Source: Pestalotiopsis fici W106-1
Taxonomy: Eukaryota; Ascomycota; Sordariomycetes; Amphisphaeriales; Sporocadaceae
Assembly: GCF_000516985.1 (NCBI RefSeq)
Contig: NW_006917091.1
Location: 4,113,022-4,177,021, forward strand
DNA: 64,000 nt
Direction: 5' to 3'
A program made the position numbers and the translations under genes. Positions 11,892-24,000 of this stretch are shown here, in pieces. A model generated the notes under the pieces. That model searched no databases, was not told the origin of the DNA, and saw only the letters and a program-made list of their open reading frames with translations. How positions within the stretch are numbered: the first letter of the stretch is position 1; each line of letters starts with the position of its first letter.

Positions 11892-12816
11892 CACAATTTC
11901 CGCCGTCTCACGAGTAATGACGCATATTTTATAGACCAATATAATCTATAATGCCATTTCTTCCTCTGCTTGGACGATGGTCCTACAGTTTAGCAACTGA
12001 TAATGAAGTCATGGACATATTTACCTTGATTGAGAGGAGAATTTTTTTTTTTTTTTATCTGACGTGCTTACATGTTCTCGAGGCAGTGTCATGATTCATA
12101 AGATAGGCCACGGAGATTGGCACATTTGTTCTTGGTTGGTATCTTTGATTTGAGCTCATCTAGTCCTCCTACCGCTACTCAAGTACTCATTCTTGCAAAC
12201 AAAACATTTCGGGCTCGTTGGCTCAACATTCGTTCTCACGTCCTCACTCAATCGTGAATAAAATTTCTTCTGCCTCTTCGATATTGTTGTAAAAACCGCA
12301 ACGCCAAAAGATTAAAATCGCCATATGAGAATGTTCAATCTCAGGGCCACAAGCAATGCCTCCAACACCTTTTTCTGGCTCATCAAGTTTGTTGTACAAT
12401 CGTAAGAAAGTAAATGTCGACAACGCAGGTTGTTTGCAAAAGGTCGTAGCTATGCTGTTGATGTACACTTTCCAAAGGTAGTCTCATTCGTGACAGCCCT
12501 TCTCCCGCCTCCTTCCAACTTCGAGAAGCAATAATTAGATACTAGGATTCGCTAGGCTCCGGTCCATAGCTCTCTGCGATGCTGGCAAAAAGCAAATCCG
12601 CCGTCTATGCTGAAAGGTATGATAATTCAAAGATATCGCCAAACACATCAGTATGCTAGATGATTGAAGGGTATGGAAAGCAAAGGCCAGAATGAAAGTT
12701 GGTATCTCGTGAGATAATATAAAAAAAAGATTTGTGTGCGTAAAATGTCAAGAAATCGCTGTGAACAAAAAATCAAAAATTCGCCCCTTGAACCGATGCG
12801 GTCGCCGTATGCGACT
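11892..12816. other. Intergenic region between convergent nas and bem3
   Basis: About 0.9 kb containing both 3' ends, with a poly-T run near 12042. A 74-codon minus-strand frame (12244-12468) starts at GTG and has no recognisable homology, so it is not called. No other feature is seen. Confidence 0.5.
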
Positions 12817-15800
12817 CTATTCGCGAAGGCGGCTTTTTGAACCTTGCGGGTTCAAATTCATCATGAACATGGAGCTCTCTCTCCTCTTTGCGCGAGTAGT
12901 ATGCGACTGGTCATAGTCTGAGTAATCCTGCTCATACGAGGCCCCGTAGTGTGGCCGATCATATCCAGGCTGAGCATTAGGAGTAAGATGCGTGGAGTTG
13001 GTGTCATAGTTGCCCGTTGGCGCATATCCAGTATCGTAGGGCGGGCGCAGGGAAACGTTCGATCCGTTTGATTGCTGCGTCATATATTGAGGCTCGTAAC
13101 CCATCTGGCGTGATGGACCTGACGGTATACGTCCCCCACTTGACATTGTAGCAGGTGGCGGAGTTGGCGAAAGTCGATGATGCTGCTGAGACTGTTCCAC
13201 CAATCGCTGCCGCTGTGGCGATGCTGTTGCGTCTGTTCGAGAAGATGGCCTTCGCATCTGGGGTTCTGGAAGTCTGGCATCGCCGTCCGGGCTTGGAATA
13301 GGTGACAGCAACTCGTATTCTTCGGGCGCTATTCCGAACACGCCTTCATAATTCTGCAAAAGAAGTGCAAACACTGGAGCCGGAATGTTCAAAGTTGGCG
13401 AAAACACAATTCCGACATTTCTCACGGTCATCTTGTTGACGTCTGCATTGTTGATGATCTTGATCAAGAATGAGATCAGGTAGCGCAGAAGGGTCCCGTT
13501 TGCCGCGGGTAGGTATTGAACCAGATCTGCCAACGCAGCAATCTTCTCTTTCTGGCCAGACATTTCTGTGACAGCCAGGAATTGGAGGTGTAAATCTCTC
13601 GTGAGGATGGTCGTCGGCAGTTCTCTCAGATAAAGCTTTAATAGTGATGCGACGGCATGAATGTCATAGTACGTCTCATCAGTGAGCAGGTTGATGTCGC
13701 TCTCGACATTGAACCTCTCACGGAGTGCTTTGATGACAACATTTGAGCCACTGAGTCGGAAAATACCTTCTTCAAACACTGCATTCTTCGCATCCAGATA
13801 TTGGATGCAGCGGTAGACAACTGCTGGCAGTGGCACATTAATGTCTGTTGGACCATTGAAACGCACTGCTTCGGCAAGAGGCGCGCCAAAGACTTGACGA
13901 GTCGGGCCACGGTATTCATTGCCCTGGGCCGATTGGCTCGAAGAGCTGAAGAGAGAATCCTGATCGTCAGTGGAAGAACGTGTCTTGGGCCCAAAGCCGA
14001 AGAAGCTACGCTTGCGCGCCTTCTTCTCCTCCAGCGTAGGACCCTGCGGAGTGAGAGCCGCCTTTGCACCCCACATTGCTGTATCGGAAATGACTTGGGG
14101 ATCACGAGGTGCGGAAATCGTGTACGAAGACGGAACCGCTTGTTGTGAATCTGGCGTATCTGTGTTCCGTCGGCGTGGCGGCGCTCCGTCAGGAGCATCA
14201 CCCTGCTTGGTCCCCTCGTAGCTGATGCCGATCAGGCCGTCTTGACTAGCACTGCGAGCGTTGTGGCCCTTGGCGGCCTGACCCTGCATCTTCTTTTTCG
14301 AGTTTGCGCCACTTGCATGAGAGGCATTGCTTGATCCTTGGCGGTCTTTCTCACGTTTCGAATCCTCATCTTCCGGGTCTTTATAGTCAATCCACCTAAG
14401 CAGAGTTTCAACCCATTGGTCTCTCTCATGGTCACTTTCGGCGCAAAGCACGTGCTTGACGTGACTAGAAGAATCCTTCTTTTTCGGCTCAAGGACCAGG
14501 AAAGCATGTCGGTACTGGTTCTCCAGCTCTCCACTGTTGGCAGGCGCCGCCGGTGAACCATCGCTATTGTGCTGTGATTGCTTGCCAATTTGAGCATTCT
14601 GCAACTTGATTGTACCCAGATGTGCGCCGCCGGGGGTTTCAAAGTATTTCAGAAGAGGTCCATCAAGAACAAAGAAGCGTGCTTTCCAACCACCAAAATT
14701 CTTGCCCCTTTTTGTCAGGTAACCACTCTTGAGAGGACGACCACCAATACTGGTCTTTTGAGAGCTTGCCTCGCTGCCGCTCTCGACCGGTGAGCCAGTT
14801 TCGTCGGCATTCGGGGGCAGAGTATTCAGCGATAGGTATTTGCAGAGCTCAAGAGCAGTGGTCATGTCCAGAGGTGTGTTGAGCAGCTCATCCAGGTATT
14901 GATTCAGAGCTACTCGCCGGGCATCGAGCTTGGCAGGAGCGTGTCCACTGAACAGTGACCGATCGGGAGTCCTGGCAGTGAAAGCAGGGCATTGCTTGAG
15001 TTTTTGATCCAGTTTGGCCAAGGAAGCAATATCTTTCTCAACTCTCCAGAGTTCTACGCCTTGTGCGCGAGAGAAAATAGCCAGGGTGAAGACGGGATCC
15101 TCTTCCAACTGAGTCAGCGATATCAAACTGGCTCTGGATGGCTTCATCCGCGATGACGCTACCTTGACGTCTATAGATGGCAAGGCGTTCGGCGGGAGAA
15201 GTAAGTCGGGGTGCTCTTCGGTGATGAATCCCTTGTAGACTTGACTCCGCTCACTACCACTTTCACGACTTCCTGTAGGACTTTGATGTCCGGGGACTCC
15301 TGAGTTTTTGGAGATATTCAGTGGCTTTGGGGACGTCAATCCGGAAGGCTCATTTGCTGGTGGGCTGGATAGTGGCGTGTTTGGGGGGAGAGCAATCGGC
15401 TGTCTAGGAGCACGAGGAGAAAGCGGACCAGCTGACATTGGGACTCCGCGAGGCGAGAGTGGTGGCGAAGTCATTGATTTCATATTGACCGGGCGCGGAC
15501 TTGCAGGCAACCCTGGACTCATCAATGGTGCGCTGGGCGAGGCCTGGGCAGTTCCACTCAGAACCCCGGCAAGCGATGCCGGAACGTGATCGCGCAGGAG
15601 CGTTGGCTGCGAGCCCGCCGAACGAGGGCTGGCTGGCACCGGGTTTTGAGGGGGCTCAAATTCAGCAGTCTTCGGGGTACCCTTTTGGCTGCCCTGCTTG
15701 CTTTTCTTGGATAGGCTACGCCTTTCGGCCTCAAGCTGGGCGAGCTTTTCCCGTTCAAAATCATCTTCCTCTCTAGTTCGGCGGCGCCCACGCTTTTCCG

Positions 15801-18000
15801 GGGGAAGTGGCAACTCGTCTACATCCAAAAGTGAATCATAGTCAGAGTCAGAATCGTCCTCTTCAACAGGTGCGATAGCTGAGACTTTGGTCTCTTTCCG
15901 TAACTGTAAGGGAGCTGGCGGTGGTTTGCGAGGTGGAGGAGCAGACGGCGGGGGGAACTGGGATATGTTCTCAAGCAGCGGAGTCAACTCCTTGGGTGAG
16001 ACTGGCGGCTTGGGTGGCGACCCGCTCGGTGGAGGGCCACTCGGTGGTATACTGGGAAGGCTTCGTGTTGGAGGCAACGCTGATGGCATGGGTAAGTTTC
16101 GAGCATCTTCTGCAGCTTGGGCTGCCCTGGTCGCCTCAGACGCAACACGATCCTCTTCCTCATGATCGAATTTGTCCAGAGCATGTTCCGATGCTATAGG
16201 CATGCTATGCGACGGGTCAAGGAGGTCCCCAACTGCCGAAGCCGGCGCGTTCGACATTTGTTCTGCCGGTGGTGTGATCGGATACGGCGCCATGGTCATG
16301 TCAATTGGCGAATTCTTGACACTGTCTGAGTCTAGATTAGATGGTGAAGTAGGCACCTCGGCTGCGTCTGAAAACGCGCCGACTTCGACTCGCGGAATAG
16401 CTGCAGGAGTTTGCTGGGTGTCGATCTTTGGGGGGCCCTCGTGTGCAGTCATGAGCTCTTTCATCTTTTTCCGGTACTTTTCCTTATCCTTCAAGGCCCG
16501 CTCGAGGTCCTTGTTCAGGCCAAGGATCATGGCCCTCTGCTTGTCGACCAGCCGCCATAATTGGGCGTTTTGTTGTGATTGACTGTGCTTTTCCTTCAAG
16601 AGATATTGAATCACTGCTTCTGGGCTTCCGGCAGTCTTGATAAGCCCTGCGATATCAGTTGTGCCTGCGGCAGCATCTTGTGAACCTTTGGAGGATATGT
16701 TGGATACAGCAGAATCTAGCGATGAGGTCCGCAATGGTCCATTCGTCGCATCCGCCCGTGTCGTGCCCGAGCTGCCAGCCATTGCTGGTATGTTACCGAC
16801 TGAAGAGCTTTCTGAGAGCTTCGCCGTCACGATCTGATCGGAAACTCTTCTGGCGGCATTCGGAGAGACGGGTGCCAAATGTAATCTGCACAATCACAGT
16901 TAGACCATGCTTCTAGATGTTGTATCTCGACAGAAGCAGCACACGAACCCAGTTGCTTTAGTAAAAGGTGAGATGGGTGTTGCTGGTGGAGAGGGTGTTT
17001 CTCTATGGTACCAGCTATCAGCGGCAAAGGGATGCTTAAAGATGCCGTCTTTCGAGGGAGACGGCGCGGGAGACAGTCGTTGTTGTAAAGATTGACTATG
17101 CGTTCCGCGGCTCGGGCTCGGTGGGAAGAGCTCGTGTACAGGCGAAGGAAAGGTGGAACGAGTAGAACTCGCACTCGACGGTGGTGATACAGCGGTGCTC
17201 GCGTGTAGCGGACTGGGAGCAGGTTTCCGTACTGACCTAAAAGGCGAGTGGGGATTTCGAGTCAGCACTGAGAGCTTGGAAGCTTGAGACAGCGATGGAG
17301 CATCTGGCTTTTAGAGTTTCACAACAAGGTTCTTAGGTAAACGGTGCTGTGGAAGCAAGCCCCATTCGATTGAGTTGAGATGTCAAACTCTCTCAGGTGG
17401 AGGAAGTAGAGTAGTAGGAGTAATGAAAGTCCTTGCGCAACAGTTTTACGTCTTTGCAAAGAGGCAGACAGCCCAAAACCGAGCAAAAGGTGTGGAGAGA
17501 TTCGGGTAGGGCGATTAGAGAAGCACGAGGGAGAGAAAAAAAGAAGAAAAGAATGCGGCCAAACAGAAAAGACAGGTGCGGGTCTACTGGGATGAGGGTT
17601 GCATTGGGTTTGTATGGGAGGTAACAAGCAAGTGGGAATTTTCTCTCTCTCTTGGAAGACCAAGTATCAAAAGAGAAAAAAGGAACAATGCAGTTGAGGA
17701 ATGTAGCAGATGGGCAGATGGGTAGGTTAGAGAGTTTGTTGATGATACTCACTTTGCGCCCGTGATGGTAATAGTCAATGGCGGCGGCGGCGGCGTGAGG
17801 ATTGTGGTTACGCTGTCGTTATCGTCAGAGATGTCGAGAAAGCTCACAGCGGCCCTGCCTATGGTCGGACTGTCCTGGATCTGGTGTTGAGTCTGCTGGG
17901 CTTGGGTTGGGCTTGAGCAGAGGTGGGAGGTGGCCACCGACGGGCTCTCACTTCTGCGGTCCCTTGACTGGCCATCGCCCTGGAGCGCAAGCTGCGACAT
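12817..18000 (-). CDS. bem3: Rho GTPase-activating protein, Bem3-type (PX-PH-RhoGAP)
   Basis: Three exons on the minus strand: 18000..17753, 17236..16949 and 16885..12817. Introns are 516 bp (GTGAGT..TTTTAG) and 63 bp (GTTCGT..GCAG, branch CTAAC). Both joins keep frame and give ITGAK-SVRKP and TKATG-LHLAP. The product is about 1534 residues. After a long disordered, Ser/Pro-rich N terminus with a short coiled coil come a PX domain (about 730-862), a PH domain (about 894-1010, starting SGYLTKRGKN and ending in LRWIDY) and a RhoGAP domain (about 1175-1360). The GAP carries the arginine finger in GIFRLSGS and the NVGIVFSPTL block. Bem3 accelerates GTP hydrolysis by Cdc42 and limits polarity sites at the plasma membrane, which PX and PH reach through phosphoinositides. 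The large exon is certain; the first two exons rest on splice sites, frame and plausible N-terminal sequence. The C-terminal tail is Gln/Tyr-rich and disordered. Confidence 0.9.
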
Positions 18001-21000
18001 GATCCACACAATTGTACTGGGAACTCTTCAGTCGTGGACGATGGGCCTGCTAATTCGATGCAACTCGCACCTTGCACCTTGCACCTTGTGACGGGGGTGT
18101 GAAGGGACGGCGACGGTGGCAGCCAATTGGGAAACGTCGCCAGTTGCGGGGGGTTCGAAAGGTCAAGGCTTTGTGCACTCCCGGCCCAATGCGGTCCGCT
18201 GGGTTTCGAGACGACCGGATGACCCTGATTGCCGTTGCAGGCTTTCGCGATGTGGTTGTGGAATGTCCGGCGTCTGGAGACTGCGACCAGTCCTTCAATG
18301 CAGGAATATTTCAATGCCCCTAGGTAAGATAGCTAAGGTAATACCCGCGGTCTGGGTACAGGCAGTCGTAGTAGCGCCTCCTGCCAGGTCGAGTAACGAA
18401 GGTAAATGTACTGTATTGTGTATGTTGTAGGTGGTGCACCAAGTATAGGGAGGCAAATGGTGAAACCTGATTGGGCTTTCTCTGGCTGCGATGTCTTGGA
18501 CTTATATTAGAGCGATATGATCCCACGGCCGGTCGGCGCAAATGTACATTTCTTTCGGAGGCGCGATATGTTGGACTCTGGAATGAATGCCCTTTTTTTT
18601 CGGGACTTGTGTCGGTGCTGGCTCAGTCAATTTCGTCGACGAGTCTGGCTGTAGCGGTAGCGGCGGAGGGTTCGATAGCTCGAGGTCGGCGCTTGGCTCT
18701 TTGAGGAGTTGCTCTCTGGATTCTTCTCTCGCTTTTCCCTCTTCCTTGCTGACGACACGGATTTGGTGATTCTACACGTAACCCCCATTCAAGGGAATGG
18801 TTTAGAGGGGCAAAGAGGAGGAGAGGAGACCAGAGACTTTGAAGGATGCCGCCAGTCAACTATTAATTCTAATGGTACAGAGACAGGCAAATGGATATCT
18901 GCCCGGAAAGCTTGCGCGCAGCCTATTGCTGCAGTGGGAGCACTAGGGGCTTGTCCATCATTGCTTGGTGCACGTTAGGACTCTCTGGATGCGAATTAAG
19001 CACGACATCGTGTGATTATTTCCAATATTTGGCCCAGCACCATGAATCGCTAAAGCTGTTGACTCCGCCGCAGTGGATGGGCCTTAGACCCCAACGAGCT
19101 GCCACGGGCAAAAACCACGAGATCTGATGGGGGCGTTCAAGTTGCCCATGGCAGCCTCTTCCTCACAGTGATCAAAGTACCTGCATGTGTTCGGACCATA
19201 TCGAGCGACGACGACATCTATCTTGCAGCAGCTCGACACGTTCATTTACGTACCTGCTTTCTTCTAGCGCATGTAGCCCAGGGCACCATGCAGGCAGCTT
19301 GGCAGGCAAGTGGGTGGTGGTGGGCATGGGGAGTTAGGGGGCACCTGTTAGTGTACTTGGCTTGGAGGGCATGGGGCTTGGGGCATGGGACATGCCATGG
19401 GACATGGGGGGCCCGCCTGTATAATGCCTGTCCGACCAAGAAGAGATGGAGTTGGATCAGCAAAAACTGCAAATGACAACCCGTCACAAACGCACAGCAA
19501 ACACCACGAGTTGAACTTGACTGGCGAGACTTGGCCCTAGATTAACTTGCCTTTGCCAGCCCCACCTGCGAACATTTTCCAAAGGGTACAAAAGGTGCAT
19601 TGATTGGCATGCTAGACTCGATTAATGCGCCTAGTATCTGCCTGATCATCAATCTTTCGTTAGCAAGAGAGGAGGCCCGCCTGGAATATGAGCTGGAATC
19701 AGGATACATACAACAGTACTTCCATTATGGTTGGGTCGGGCTGGGTTACCTGGCCCCATGACTGCATTCGTTGTGAACAGGTAATGACTGTCTACAAATT
19801 ATTGTGTATACTATATTCAGTTGGCAAAGTACGTTACTGGACTCGTAGATATTACGTACTGGTAGCAGTGGCGATGTAGACCACATGCATTTATTTGGAC
19901 AAGGAGGCTTTTAATTAGCGACCTCCCCAGCGCTCTGTCGGCATCTGCAGAAGAAAAGTGACCGACTCCAGTCGCCCACGTCAGGCACGTGGAGCGGCTA
20001 GTCCATCGCAACTTTAAAAGCGCCCTTCTCCATTCTTCTGCAGCGCTGGGAAGAGCGAACGCATGGTCATTAACGATGCTCAGAGTCAGAGACACGAGGA
20101 AAAAGCAAAAGAAGCTTTGCTCAGGAACACGCGTTAAATGTCAAGGGCAAGCTTTCCAGCCCACTGCCGCGCTAACGAGTACGTGTCTCTCATTCTCATG
20201 CCTGTTGAGCCTGTAAACCAGGTACGAAGTTGAGATGAATCACTACATCAACAACAACCTTCAGCAAACATATCTACCTGGTTACTGAGTAAGGAATTGC
20301 TATTCTCGGATTTGAATAACTTGATCAATATTCGCATTGAGTATTTTCGCCACGCATGGCATTCTATACTGGATATCAAAACAAGGCGCGAGAATAATTA
20401 CAAGTTTGATAAGAGGTAAGATACGTACTGTGTAGCTACAGATACCGCCGAACATTCAGCTCTATCCGCCAGGGCGCGGCGAGCATAATAAGATGGTGTG
20501 GTCCACTCCTTGCATCCAGGGACCCCGGATTCTAATAAGGAATGTTGATAATTTAAGCTGGCGCTGTGGTACGGATCACGGACCACTCGGAGCATTTCTG
20601 CGAGCGGCGCCCTGCCTGCTCTTTGCTGCTTCTAGGCCAGGACTGGTCAGCACTTGCACGGGAGGGAGAGCAGAGCGCCAGGCGAACACAGTTTGAGACA
20701 CTGCACATTGCGCTTGTGGGATTGTCATATATTCATCATTCAGGTTTGAGCAATATTCAGCACAATCACAGATAAGGTCTCCAGTATTTGCTCTTGGATC
20801 GGTACCTGGTAGGTAAAGAAAGCATAGGTAACAGCATTCCTCCATCCAGGACCCATTATCATCCGATCAGCGACTCTACCCAGCCCCGGTTGGCAAGATC
20901 CCGACCGGAACTTTTCAGATCTGTATGCCGCATCAATGCATGAGAGCGCTCTTTCTCTCCTTCTCTCTCACTTGACCTTTCGTGCTAACCCGTCTACTGC

Positions 21001-24000
21001 CTACATTATACGTATGGTACTAGCAGTGTGAGTAACATCGAAGCACAGCCCAATGCCGAACGAAGCGCCATCCAGATGCCACTTGGCCTCGCTTGGCTTG
21101 CTCCTTCAGTCGAATGTCCTTGACGTGTTTAGGACAGTCGACCAAAACGGAATGAAGGAAGTCCGAATCTGGCAAAGCTTGTTAGCCGAGGCCCTAGGGC
21201 AGTCGGCGACCCTGAAGATCCTTCCCTTCATCCACGCACACTTTCTATTGCATCGCCAAGTACTGCCTTGCTGCCTCTCTTGGGATATACACACAAGGGA
21301 ATCCGACGGGCGACGGGCGCATACTATTTTTTGTTGCCACTAATCAGATCTCAGCGAGAAGCAATCATCACGATCACCGTCCATCAATCCACCGTACACC
21401 AGCACTCCACTCGCCCCCAATAAATCTTCCCCTTCTCGGCATTAGCCTACGGCTGAAACAATTCATCTTATTGGTATATCTTGCAAGTCGCTGCTTGCTC
21501 TCGCTTCCACATAGATGTACTTTGACTATCTGGTTTCCTCCTATGCCTATGCACCCACCGATGGATTCAAATGACTTTGATTAAACACGATAGAAGCCCT
21601 CGGACGTCAGTTCCTATCGCCACTAGCTCTTCTGTTGGCGATGGGGCTTCCATGTCGTTTTTCATGGGCACACCTATCACGGTAGTTTGCACCAAAGCAG
21701 ACAGATCTGTGATTGTATCTAGGCATCCAGCAATTCTTTCTCGATTCAGACCGAAAAGAAAAGTTGCAAGAGTTGTCCGCCGACGAGAGACAGCCCTTGC
21801 GTTATAGAGTACATTATGAAATACATATCTACTTGGCAGGTAAAGATACATACCGACTGTGCCGCATGCATCTCTTGTCTTTGGCGGTGATCAGGCGCTC
21901 GCTGCTCGGTAACGCCATGGCTATCCAAATCGGAGGGTAATGGCAGCAAGCCAATCACGCAGTCGCAAGCTCACCTACTTTGGTTACACCTTTCATGCTA
22001 TCCGAGGACCTGAGCGCTTGGAGAAACGATACGTACTTGACCGCAATCTCCACATGGCGCAAGCCAGATGTCATACAGACAAACTATTTCTGCCTTCGAG
22101 TTGCCTTCCAAGTCTCGCGATTATACACACAGAAGCGAACATGCCGAGAACGCCAAAAACTTGTTCGGACGATCGGCCTTGGTCATTGAGCAGCACTTTA
22201 GACAGTAGAAGGACCCGGCGAGCAGCAGCTCTGGCAAGGTTTCGCTTATCGCCTCCTACCTCAATCCTCCTCATGTGCTGCCGGCTGGGCAGGAAGCTGG
22301 CTGACGAAATCACTTTTGCCCCTGAATTAAGCCAAATCTGACCAGAAACAACCCATGCCCATTTGGATCGGGGGATTATCAGCATCTAGGTTGTCCTTAG
22401 CGTGCGCCAATCAACGCCCGCCCCGCGCCTGCTACCCTCCCGTGCTACTGGCTGGCTGGCTGGCGCACGCAGACCAAGGGCAGGGCAGAGCAGAGCAGAG
22501 CAGCGGTGTGATGGGTGAAAGGGCTACTACAGCATCTCATTGCACGAGATGAGCGTTTCGGCCTATATACAGAAGTGCATTTATTATGACCTGTTGCATC
22601 GGAAGCATACCTTACCAACATACTCGGCCGCTGATGTGGCAATTGTCCCATGGCTTTCCTATGCAGCCTCGATGCAAGCAATCTACCGGAATGGTTGCCC
22701 AACTTGCCCCGTCACTTGAAATTATGTCTTCTTACTACGTACGTAGGTATCTAGGTGGGCATGCTGGGTACCCCCATACCGCTCCCTACGAAACCTGGCA
22801 AAAAGCCTCGCCTGGTTTGGAAGGGATAGGAAATAGGCCCCCACGGAAATGAGTACTGTGTATATCGTATGCGCCGACTAGTCATACATCTATCTCTCAA
22901 CCAAAGGCCACTTTTATCAGAGTAAAAGAGATTGAAACGCTGACTTTACTGAACGTACTCTTGCAACAAGACACAATTTGAAATAGGCAGGTTACATACA
23001 ACTATGTAGGAGCTTTGATCTCGTTTCTCCAGGTTTTCTCAAACTGACTACCCCAGCGACGATCACCCCTCACTAATATGCTTAATTCACCCAACCTTGG
23101 GAGTTCCCTCGCTTCCCGAGTGGCAGATGGAGGGGAAAAGGAAACATTCGTGCAATGGCTTTCGTGCGATTCCAAATGTCAGTGTCGACACGCCTCCAAG
23201 TCCACAGACCTTCCAGAAGGCGTCCACGCGAAACGCATGCAATTTCAAGACAGCAGTCCAAACACTTCTCATCTCCAGTCTAACACAAACATGGAATCTT
23301 TCTTTGGGAAGAAGCGAACTGTCCCAACCTAAGTCATAGACTGGCTGACCTTGTTCTGTGCTCTTGTCGCTGCACGGCACTCGGCTACGTGATTAGAAGT
23401 TTCGTATTCCATCTGAAATGGGCAAACACCTCGTTAATATGCAGGAACCATTGATTGGTGATTAGACGAGGCACCCAAAGTCACGTTGCGGCATTTGGCG
23501 GCAACATTTCTTCATCCTCGAGCCGTGGGAGACGGGAATCAGCCTCTCTCTCTCTCTGGGTCGGACCTCTGTCACCTGCCCTGCCCAGGGTATCACAAAC
23601 AGACGCGAAGGGGGGGGAGTGTGTACCTCCGATTACCGTCGCTCGCTTCCTGCTGTGCCAAGATCCAGTATCAAGGTGGAAGGCTATCAAGGCTACGTGC
23701 AAGTAATCTATATTGACATTGCCATAACGGAATGACCATGGCACTTATTTATCCAATCCCACGGCAAGTGCCGAGTTTTCTTGTGCTACACTGCCCGCAA
23801 ATCTTCAACATGGCGTCTAGCGAAGTTCGGTCTGGGCAGCCGATATCGATACGGACCATACCAGGTGGTCGAAAACAAGGGTCCTCTCCGTCGAGCCGTG
23901 TAAGAAATATATTGAGAATGTCACCTCAAGCCGTTCAACTAATATAGCTTACCATCATATTAGTTCCCACTGAGACAGTTCGCGGCCTCGTCGCGTCGCC

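Noticed and set aside
12244..12468. 74-codon minus-strand frame between nas and bem3
   Set aside because: It starts at GTG, has no supporting exon and no recognised family; likely chance.
17319..17752. Minus-strand frames of 114 and 119 codons inside the bem3 interval
   Set aside because: They fall within the proposed 516-bp intron, and their Ser/Pro/Phe-rich translations look like translated non-coding DNA.
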